Position numbers and translations under genes: made by a program. Below, piece by piece: positions 55,904 through 62,713 of a DNA stretch of 64,000 bases. The DNA is taken from the NCBI RefSeq assembly GCF_020055675.1, contig NZ_JAIPUS010000012.1, positions 40,411 to 104,410 on the forward strand. Reading direction: 5' to 3'. The notes under the pieces were generated by a model. That model was not told the DNA's origin. It did no database searches and worked only from the letters and a program-made list of their open reading frames with translations. Numbering within the stretch: the first letter of the stretch is position 1; every line of letters begins with the position of its first letter. The DNA is from Marivita sp. GTDB lineage: Bacteria > Pseudomonadota > Alphaproteobacteria > Rhodobacterales > Rhodobacteraceae.

Positions 55904-56341
55904 CTAGGCCAGCAGGGTGATCACACGCCGCAGCGCCAGCTCGTACCCTTCGACGCCAAACCCCGCGAGCACGCCCTCGGCGCGGGCCGAGACGTAGGAG
56001 TGGTGACGAAACGGCTCGCGCTTGTGCACATTCGTGATGTGGATTTCGAACACCAGCCCTTCAAAGGCCTGCAGTGCATCGAAGATTGCCACCGATGTAT
56101 GGGTGAACGCACCGGGGTTGATCAGGATTGCCTGGGCCTTGTCCCGCGCCTCGTGAATCCAGTCGATGATCTGGCCTTCGTGGTTCGATTGCATCGCAGT
56201 CAGGGTCAGACTCGCAGAGCGCGCCAACCCGTCACACCGGGACGTCACGTCGTCTAGAGTGTCCGCGCCATAGATCGCGGGCTCGCGCTTTCCAAGCAGG
56301 TTCAGATTGGGTCCATTGATCAGGTAAACGGTCTTGGACAT
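55904..56341 (-). CDS. aroQ: Type II 3-dehydroquinate dehydratase
   Basis: 145 aa from the ATG at 56341. [16 protein letters not shown] carries the catalytic Arg/Tyr loop. [25 protein letters not shown] (catalytic His) and [17 protein letters not shown] follow. It catalyses step three of the shikimate pathway. In many relatives accB-accC follow, but here a convergent gene follows instead. Confidence 0.95.
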   Translation of the reverse strand: MSKTVYLINGPNLNLLGKREPAIYGADTLDDVTSRCDGLARSASLTLTAMQSNHEGQIIDWIHEARDKAQAILINPGAFTHTSVAIFDALQAFEGLVFEIHITNVHKREPFRHHSYVSARAEGVLAGFGVEGYELALRRVITLLA

Positions 56342-56531
56342 TGCGGCGCTCCAACAGTGATACCCGTGACGTGCCAGCTTGCCAGCCTCCGCGCAACCCA
56401 CGCCAGCAGCACGCGGCTCCGGACGTGTCCCGGCGGCGACATGATGCGGCGCCGAGAAGCCGCTGCACGGAATGGCATCACCGTTGATCCGGGGTAAGGA
56501 TTGACGCGGCGGTCGCACCCCGGAGACACCC

Positions 56532-57155
56532 ATGACCGACTACGCCATCAACACCGCGCCCATCGCTGCACTCCCGATCGCGGGAGAAGAAAGCCGTTTT
56601 CCGGTGCGCCGTGTCTACTGCATTGGCCGCACCTATGCCGCGCATGCGATTGAAATGGGTCACTATCCCGACCGGGAAATCCCGTTTTTCTTTCGGAAAA
56701 ACTCCGATAACCCCGTTTCCTCCGGCGAATTTCCCCATCCGCCGCGGTCCACGCAGGTGCATCCGGAAGCCAAGATGCTGGTTGCGCTGAAGAGCGGAGG
56801 TCGCAACATCCCCGTGGACAGGGCGTTGGATCTTGTTTTCGCGGATGGCCTCGCGCGCGACATGACGCGGCGCGACCTTCAGGGGATCGCCAAGAAGGCC
56901 GGGCGCCCCTGGGCGGTCGGCAAGGCGTTCGAACGCTCCGCCCATGCGGACCGGTGCATCCTGCCTCACGCATTCGCGACGGCAAGATCGCCAGTTTGGG
57001 CCATGATATGGGAGGCGATGACGTGATCGAAGCCACCGTCAAGCTGGTGCTGCCCGGCGGGATCGAGGCGCATTGCCATATCGCGCAGGAATGCGGCATG
57101 GGACTGATGACGGCGGACGATTACGAATCCGGGTCGATTTCGGCGGCATGGCGGG
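56532..57155 (+). pseudogene. Fusion scar: FAH-family hydrolase 5' part joined to a hydantoinase fragment
   Basis: The first about 137 codons resemble a fumarylacetoacetate-hydrolase family enzyme (RRVYCIGRTYAAHAIEMGH, DMTRRDLQGIAKKAGRPWAVGKAFERSA). The metal-ligand segment is changed to HPEAKMLVAL, where ExE is expected. After about 56945 similarity stops. From about 56966, in another frame, the sequence reads IRDGKIASLGHDMGG, KLVLPGGIEAHCHIAQE and LMTADDYESGSISAA. This is the start of a dihydropyrimidinase/D-hydantoinase including the HxH metal motif, and it breaks off near 57150. Both genes are non-functional here. Confidence 0.8.
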
Positions 57156-57537
57156 CTGAGAGTCAAAACCACCCCATGCCTATGACCCAAGAAAACATTC
57201 GCCATATCAATCCAATGGCACGCCCGTGGGTCCGGCGTGGCGGGGCGGCGACTTGGCCTTCCAGCGCCATACGGTTCACGCTTCTGCCCGTCCCGGGCTG
57301 AGCGCGCCGGCTGGGAAATCCAACCACGTTCGACACTCCCCCCGGCCATCGCTGCCAAGGCCCCGCTGTGATTGTTCCCTGATATGGCCGGACGGCCATG
57401 TCCCTGCGCCGCCTGCGGCTGGCAGGGCAGGGCGTCGCACTGGAATTCTTCCGGTTTTTCCTTGCCAGGGCACGGTCCGCGATTGCAAAGGGATGTCGGC
57501 AGGCCGATATCCATGACAGCCGTGCGAAAGGACTCTG
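57156..57537. other. Gene-free stretch between the fusion scar and exoD
   Basis: About 380 bases. No recognisable protein, RNA or repeat in either direction. It probably represents residue of deleted genes. Confidence 0.5.
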
Positions 57538-58155
57538 ATGCAGCGCGATGACGGAATACGACGACGGACATCTCTATCGATGCCGATTCTGCGCACGTCC
57601 CGAAGCCAGCACAAGGCCGGTACTCTGACCCTTGGCAACCTGCTGACGGCGCTTGGCGAGACGTCCTTCGGGTGGGCCATCGTCGTGTTTTCGCTGCTCA
57701 CGCTGCTGCCGCTGCCACCGGGGTCGTCTTTGATCACCGCTTTGCCGCTGCTGGTGACGACGGGGCAGATGGTGCTCGGATATCCGCATGTGAAGCTTCC
57801 CGGGCGGCTGGCGCGCCTGCGGCTCGACCCGGTCAAGCTGCGCCGCACGGTTCTGCGGCTGCGGCCGGTGACGCGCAGGCTCGAACGCGTCCTGACCCCG
57901 CGCTACTTGCCGCTTTTCGCCCGCCGAAACGAACGGGTGCTTGGCCTGCTGCTGCTCGTGATCGCCGTTGCGCTGTTCCTGCCCGTGCCGTTCAGCGGCT
58001 GGTTCCCGGCGATCTCGCTCTTTGTCTTCGGTGTCGGCCTGGTCGAACAAGACGGGCTGGTCGCAACCATTGGCCTGATCCTGGGGGGCGCCTCGGTGCT
58101 CGTGACCGCCACGATCCTTGTCACGCTGTCAGCGGGCGCCGAGGCGATCTTCTGA
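57538..58155 (+). CDS. ExoD-family exopolysaccharide synthesis membrane protein
   Basis: 205 aa. The ExoD pattern is an amphipathic N-terminus, LGNLLTALGETSFGWAIVVFSLLTLLPLPPGSS, PRYLPLFARRNERVLGLLLL and multiple membrane helices. ExoD was first linked to exopolysaccharide and alkaline tolerance in Sinorhizobium; the biochemical role is unknown. The start could be the ATG at 57580, which drops a basic non-family leader. Confidence 0.83.
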   Translation: MQRDDGIRRRTSLSMPILRTSRSQHKAGTLTLGNLLTALGETSFGWAIVVFSLLTLLPLPPGSSLITALPLLVTTGQMVLGYPHVKLPGRLARLRLDPVKLRRTVLRLRPVTRRLERVLTPRYLPLFARRNERVLGLLLLVIAVALFLPVPFSGWFPAISLFVFGVGLVEQDGLVATIGLILGGASVLVTATILVTLSAGAEAIF

Positions 58156-58214
58156 TTTTCCGGACCGGGGGTACCTGCCATCAACACTGCCCTTCCGAGG
58201 CTTCGAAGGGTCGG

Positions 58215-58994
58215 TCAGCGGTCTAGGGTCAGGATACATAACCAATAAATGACGAGAGATGCCAGAGAGATGGCTGAGAGGAACACCTTGGGGCATCGGT
58301 CATAGCGGGTTGCCACGCGCCTCCAATCCTTGAGCCTGCCGAACATGATCTCGATACGGTTTCGCCGTTTGTAGCGGCGCTTGTCATATTTGACCGATGT
58401 CTTCCGCTGCTTCCGGCCTGGAATGCAAGCGCGTATGCCCTTGTCTTGCAACGCTTCTCTGAACCAGTCTGCGTCGTAGCCGCGATCTCCGAGCAGCCAT
58501 TTGACGTTTGGCAGACTGCTGAGCAGCGCCCGCGCGCCGACATAGTCGCTCACCTGTCCAGCGGTGACAAACAGGTTCAGCGGCCGACCTTGGCTGTCAC
58601 AGATGGCGTGCAGCTTGGTGTTCATACCGCCCTTGGTGCGACCGATCAGGCGACCACGTCCCTCTTTTTTGGTAACCATGCTGGTCGCCGTTCGGTGTGC
58701 CTTGAGGTATGTTGCATCGATCATCACGGTCTTCTCCTCGCCGTGCTCCGCAGCCAGCCCGACCATCATCCGAGCGAAGATGCCTTTCTCGCTCCAACGC
58801 TTCCAGCGGCTGTAAAGCGTCTTGTGCGGGCCATAGGCTGCAGGGGCATCGCGCCACCTTAACCCATTGCGGTTGATGAAGATTATCCCACTCAGAACGC
58901 GCTTGTCATCGACCCGGGGCTTTCCGTGCGACTTCGGAAAGAAAGGTTCCAGACGCGCCATTTGCGCGTCGCTAAGCCAAAAAAGATCGCTCAT
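58215..58994 (-). CDS. IS5-family transposase (apparently intact)
   Basis: 259 aa from the ATG at 58994. It has an N-terminal helix-turn-helix region (MSDLFWLSDAQMARLEPFFP) and the DDE triad: Asp93 (VMIDATYLKAHRT), Asp170 (LLGDRGYDADWF) and Glu215 (RNRIEIMFGRLKDWRRV). It is a single open frame with no programmed frameshift needed. The coding sequence runs through the left terminal inverted repeat and uses a stop codon in the flanking DNA. Confidence 0.93.
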   Translation of the reverse strand: MSDLFWLSDAQMARLEPFFPKSHGKPRVDDKRVLSGIIFINRNGLRWRDAPAAYGPHKTLYSRWKRWSEKGIFARMMVGLAAEHGEEKTVMIDATYLKAHRTATSMVTKKEGRGRLIGRTKGGMNTKLHAICDSQGRPLNLFVTAGQVSDYVGARALLSSLPNVKWLLGDRGYDADWFREALQDKGIRACIPGRKQRKTSVKYDKRRYKRRNRIEIMFGRLKDWRRVATRYDRCPKVFLSAISLASLVIYWLCILTLDR

Positions 58995-59058
58995 GTCACT
59001 GCTCCATTTTCGGAGCCGTGAATCAGGCAGTGCGACCGAAATCAATGCATCCTGACCC
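58226..59058 (-). mobile_element. IS5-family insertion sequence, 833 bp
   Basis: Terminal inverted repeats GGGTCAGGATACAT (58226-58239) and, on the other strand, GGGTCAGGATGCAT (59058-59045) match at 13 of 14 positions. The flanks read TCTA on the left and AAAA on the right, so no target duplication is evident. The element lies between exoD and a truncated gene. Confidence 0.88.
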
Positions 59059-59278
59059 AAAACGGCCAGCATCGTTTTTCCGATTCAGCGAGGACCATGT
59101 CGCGGCCTTCGCGGCTGAATATACGACCGAGATCCGTGTCGCCAATGCGAACGGCATCGAGAAAAAAGACGTGGTGAAGCGGCTCAGAACGCGGGGAGTG
59201 CGACCGATCCTCGGTCAGGTTGATATTGGCCTTGATATGTATCGGGCACAGGATAGCCCGATGTTCGAACCGGCTTGA
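59059..59278 (+). pseudogene. Truncated gene at the IS edge: C-terminal HTH-like fragment
   Basis: Immediately after the IS end the frame reads FFRFSEDHVAAFAAEYTTEI, then GIEKKDVVKRLRTRGVRPIL, VDIGLDMYRAQD and stop. The pattern (small helix-turn-helix, then RPxL and YR) is like the C-termini of TniQ- or recombinase-associated proteins, though I cannot assign the family. The 5' part is missing, presumably lost when the IS inserted or with an adjacent deletion. Confidence 0.5.
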
Positions 59279-59314
59279 TGCTTGGTCGCGCGATACAGAA
59301 AAGATGAATTGATA

Positions 59315-59338
59315 GGCCGCCCGATGGGCGGCCTTTTT
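59315..59338 (+). terminator. Strong terminator after the truncated gene
   Basis: A perfect 8-bp stem GGCCGCCC/GGGCGGCC with loop GAT is followed by TTTTT. It marks the original 3' end of the truncated gene. Confidence 0.9.
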
Positions 59339-59497
59339 CGTTTGCAGTGATCGAAACCGTGGCCTATTTTTTCAGAAAGTAGTGCAAGCATCGGGAATTT
59401 TCGACGTTGCCAACTATGTCCACGAATTGGTGGTCGAAAGGACAAATCGGCGGATTTTTCCCACTTGGTCACCGGAAAATCAATGACTTAGACGCGG

Positions 59498-59560
59498 CTG
59501 ATGGCCAAGTTTTGATGGTCGCTTCATCTGTTGAAGCGACCATCAAAACTTGACCATCAG
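59498..59560. repeat. Long near-perfect hairpin (29-base arms, 5-base loop)
   Basis: Arm 59498-59526 pairs with 59532-59560 at 28 of 29 positions. The loop is TCTGT and the only mismatch is C59505/A59553. The core half-site is CAAGTTTTGATGGTCGCTTC. No T-tract follows directly. Confidence 0.9.
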
Positions 59561-59587
59561 GACTGTCCAAATGTCCATTGGACAGTC
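59561..59587. repeat. Second hairpin abutting the long one
   Basis: A perfect 10-bp inverted repeat GACTGTCCAA/TTGGACAGTC around ATGTCCA begins at the base after the long hairpin ends. Confidence 0.88.
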
Positions 59588-60206
59588 AATTCGTGTCCTC
59601 TGACCGGACTTGAGCACGGTAAGAAGTCGTATGTTTATGGTGGAGCGAAAGTTGACGTGATCTGCATGGCGCTTGAGGCTCAACTTCTATCCCTCCGTTA
59701 AGCAGTGGCGATTGAGCACCCGGCCAACTTGAAAGGGTGTGAATATTGACAGCCAGAAATCCTTCCGCGAGATTCAGGCGGCTCCTTTCGCATGGCTTCT
59801 TCGCGCCCGAGCTCCCTGCCTGCTGCATCTCAGAAGACCTTGCTCGCTGCAGGGCGGCGATCTGGCGGGATATTCAGGGGCGGCGCTGCACCGAGGGCAC
59901 TGACTTCCGGGATCGGCTGCCCGAAGGCGCAACATAGATCGCAAAGCATCGCGAACCGGATGGAATGTCGAGTGCGTCCGGCAGGTTGCAGAGCCGCCGC
60001 GCCTGGTCCCAGGGTGATCGAAGATTTCACAACGCGACGCTTTGAGCGGACGCCTGAAAAAGCGGCAAACTGCGTGGATTGGGCTCCACTCCGGTCAAAA
60101 AGACCCGTTTGTCGAGAGTTACCTGAAAGATCTTCAGCGGTGTTGTTGGACTGTTATGAAAAGGTTCTAAGCGGGAGGCGGTACATGATGACTTCGCCAG
60201 GATCCG

Positions 60207-61934
60207 ATGAAAGATTTTCAACCCAAAGCATCCGACACTGAGGACGCTCCCGCGCACAGTATACACCAACGCCCGCTTCGGAGACTGCTTACCAAGTGGT
60301 CTCAAGGCAGTTCTCCGGTTTCGACACAGGCCTTGTGGAGCGACTGGGCGGTGCATTTTGCAACCGCCCCCGATCTTCACGTCGACTTGGCCAAGTCGGC
60401 CACCGAGGGATGGATGGAATGGTTGCGCTACGTCTCGTCGGGCTGTCCCGATGATCCGGACCTGCAACCGGTGACACCTCCGAAAACGGACCGCAGGTTC
60501 ACCGGTCCCGAGTGGCAATATCCGTCATTTGCAGCGGCGGCACAGGCATTCTTGTTGACCGAGGAATTGGCTGAGAAAGCTGCCCGCAACGTGCCGGGGC
60601 TTGCGCCCTCGCGTCAGGCGTCGATGGCGTTTCTCACGCGCCAAATCCTCGACGCGGTTTCGCCCTCCAATTTTCCGATGACCAATCCGAAGGTTTTGGC
60701 CCGGACACTGCAGACAGGTGGAGCAAACATTCATCACGGTCTGGACCGCGTGGTGCGTGACGTCACATCAGGAGAGCAACCCGCGAAGACTGCCAAGATC
60801 GGCAAAGATGTCGCCACGGCACCGGGCAGGGTGGTGTATCGCAATCACCTGATCGAATTGATCCAGTACGAACCGACAACGGAACAAGTTCACCCCGAAT
60901 CGGTTCTGATCGTTCCGGCATGGATCATGAAATACTACATTCTAGACCTCAGCCCCGGGAATTCGCTTGTCCGCTATCTCACCGAGCAGGGGTTCACGGT
61001 TTTCATGATTTCCTGGCGCAACCCCACCGCAGAAGATGCGCATTACGGCATGCAGGACTATCTGGACCTCGGTCCGCGCGCCGCACTCGATGTCATCGCG
61101 GATCGGACTGGCATGCATTCTGTGCACGCCGCGGGATATTGCCTTGGCGGCACCTTGCTCTCGATTGCAGCCGCGGCGATGGCGCGGGACGGCGATAACC
61201 GCCTCGCAAGCATGACGCTGCTGGCCGCGCAAACCGATTTCAGTGAGCCGGGGGAACTCAGCCTTTTCATCGACGAAAGCCAGGTGTCGTTCCTCGAGGA
61301 CGTGATGCACGCGCAGGGCTATCTCGATGCCAGCCAGATGATGAGCGCATTTCAGATGTTGCGGTCGAACGACCTGGTCTGGTCGCAGATGATCCATAAA
61401 TATCTGCTCGGAGACGAAGACGCGCCGATGAACGATCTCATGTCATGGAATGCGGACACGACGCGCCTGCCAGCGCGGATGCACTCGGAATATCTGCGGC
61501 ACATGTTCCTCAACAACGACCTCGCAGCGGGTCGGTATCATGTGGATGGGCATCACATTTCCTTGCGTGACATTCGCAGCCCGGTCTTTGCCGTGGGCAC
61601 GGAAACCGATCACATCGCGCCGTGGACCTCGGTCTTCAAAATCCACAATTTCGCCCATGCGGATGTCACCTTTGCCTTGACCAATGGCGGGCATAACGCC
61701 GGTGTTCTCTCGGAGCCCGGCCACCGCTACCGACACTATCGCCTTCACACAGTCCGCGATCAGGGAAAAGCCCTGTCTCCGGAGGATTGGATGCAGGCGG
61801 CGCAGCGTGAAGACGGAAGCTGGTGGCCCGCATGGGCGGCATGGTTGGCAGATAAGTCGGGACCGAAAGGCCAGCCTCCGAAAATGGGCAAGGCGCTCGA
61901 TGATGCGCCCGGCACATATGTATTTCAGGAGTGA
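60207..61934 (+). CDS. phaC: Polyhydroxyalkanoate synthase (PhaC)
   Basis: 575 aa. A PhaC N-terminal domain is followed by an alpha/beta-hydrolase domain with the lipase-like box GYCLGG (nucleophile Cys312), Asp468 in GTETDHIAPW and His496 in NGGHNAG. The order and spacing match class I synthases. It polymerises (R)-3-hydroxyacyl-CoA into polyester granules. Its stop overlaps the start of a FabI-like reductase gene, so a multigene transcript is likely. No phaE or phaR partner is seen. Confidence 0.93.
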   Translation: MKDFQPKASDTEDAPAHSIHQRPLRRLLTKWSQGSSPVSTQALWSDWAVHFATAPDLHVDLAKSATEGWMEWLRYVSSGCPDDPDLQPVTPPKTDRRFTGPEWQYPSFAAAAQAFLLTEELAEKAARNVPGLAPSRQASMAFLTRQILDAVSPSNFPMTNPKVLARTLQTGGANIHHGLDRVVRDVTSGEQPAKTAKIGKDVATAPGRVVYRNHLIELIQYEPTTEQVHPESVLIVPAWIMKYYILDLSPGNSLVRYLTEQGFTVFMISWRNPTAEDAHYGMQDYLDLGPRAALDVIADRTGMHSVHAAGYCLGGTLLSIAAAAMARDGDNRLASMTLLAAQTDFSEPGELSLFIDESQVSFLEDVMHAQGYLDASQMMSAFQMLRSNDLVWSQMIHKYLLGDEDAPMNDLMSWNADTTRLPARMHSEYLRHMFLNNDLAAGRYHVDGHHISLRDIRSPVFAVGTETDHIAPWTSVFKIHNFAHADVTFALTNGGHNAGVLSEPGHRYRHYRLHTVRDQGKALSPEDWMQAAQREDGSWWPAWAAWLADKSGPKGQPPKMGKALDDAPGTYVFQE

Positions 61935-62713
61935 CCGGCATGTTTCCTGAAAATGACTTTCTCAAGGGCAAGGTCGGGCTTGTGGTTGGCATTGCAAACG
62001 AGCACTCGATCGCAGCGGGCTGCGCCGCCGCGTTCCGGGCATCCGGAGCAAGGCTTTGCCTGACCTACCAGAACGAAAAGGCGCTCCACTACGTTGAACC
62101 CGTGGCGACGTCTCTGGACGCTGACTTGCTCTTGCCCCTCGACGTGACGGACAGCGCACAGTTGGACACTGTCTTCACGCAGATCCGACAGACCTGGGGC
62201 AAGCTCGATTTCCTGGTGCATTCAATCGCCTTTTGCCCGCGCGACGATCTGCACGGGCGGGTCGTGGACTGTTCGCAGGACGGGTTCGCGCTGGCCATGG
62301 ATGTCTCGGTGCATTCGCTGATCCGCCTCGCCAAGCGGGCGGAACCACTGATGGCGGATGGCGGGACGATCCTGACCGTCTCTTATCATGGCGCAGAGAA
62401 AGTCGTCGGCAACTACAACATCATGGGGCCGGTCAAGGCCGCCTTGGAGGCCACGACACGTTATCTCTCGGTGGAGCTTGGGGAAAAGAACATCCGGGTG
62501 AACGCATTGTCACCCGGACCGTTGGAAACGCGTGCGGCTTCGGGCATTGATCACTTTGACGAACTGATCGATGATGCTCGCACGCGCGCACCACTGCACC
62601 GCCTGACCACAATCGAAGAAGTTGGCGCGATGGCTGCGTGTCTCGTGTCCGACTTTGCGGTCTCGGTCAGCGGCAACACGGCTTTCATTGACGGAGGACA
62701 TCATGTTGTCTGA
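61931..62713 (+). CDS. FabI-like enoyl reductase paralogue (SDR)
   Basis: 260 aa from a GTG overlapping the phaC stop (GTGA). An ATG at 61940 is an alternative. FabI-type features are GIANEHSIAAGCA, HSIAFCPRDDL and the Tyr/Lys region SYHGAEKVVGNYNIMGPVKA. It is clearly divergent from the housekeeping FabI at 41 kb. Its place between phaC and a MaoC-phosphotransacetylase gene suggests an acyl-CoA or acyl-ACP substrate tied to polyester metabolism. Substrate and direction are inference. Confidence 0.85.
   Translation: MTGMFPENDFLKGKVGLVVGIANEHSIAAGCAAAFRASGARLCLTYQNEKALHYVEPVATSLDADLLLPLDVTDSAQLDTVFTQIRQTWGKLDFLVHSIAFCPRDDLHGRVVDCSQDGFALAMDVSVHSLIRLAKRAEPLMADGGTILTVSYHGAEKVVGNYNIMGPVKAALEATTRYLSVELGEKNIRVNALSPGPLETRAASGIDHFDELIDDARTRAPLHRLTTIEEVGAMAACLVSDFAVSVSGNTAFIDGGHHVV

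Larger units (their letters stand above)
59339..60206. other. Long gene-free patch before phaC
   Basis: About 870 bases. It contains the two adjacent hairpins at 59498-59587. Open frames of 60-150 codons overlap in several directions (for example from 59792 on the plus strand), but none shows a recognisable domain or consistent start signal. The base composition from 59400 to 59720 is less GC-rich than the neighbours, consistent with acquired or decayed DNA. Confidence 0.55.

Noticed and set aside
57163..57399. 78-codon minus frame in the gap before exoD
   Set aside because: No recognisable family; Arg/Gly-rich as expected for a chance frame in this composition.
59792..60241. 149-codon plus-strand frame ending inside phaC
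   Set aside because: No domain, low-complexity Ser/Ala/Arg content, overlaps the phaC start in another frame, and no convincing ribosome-binding site.
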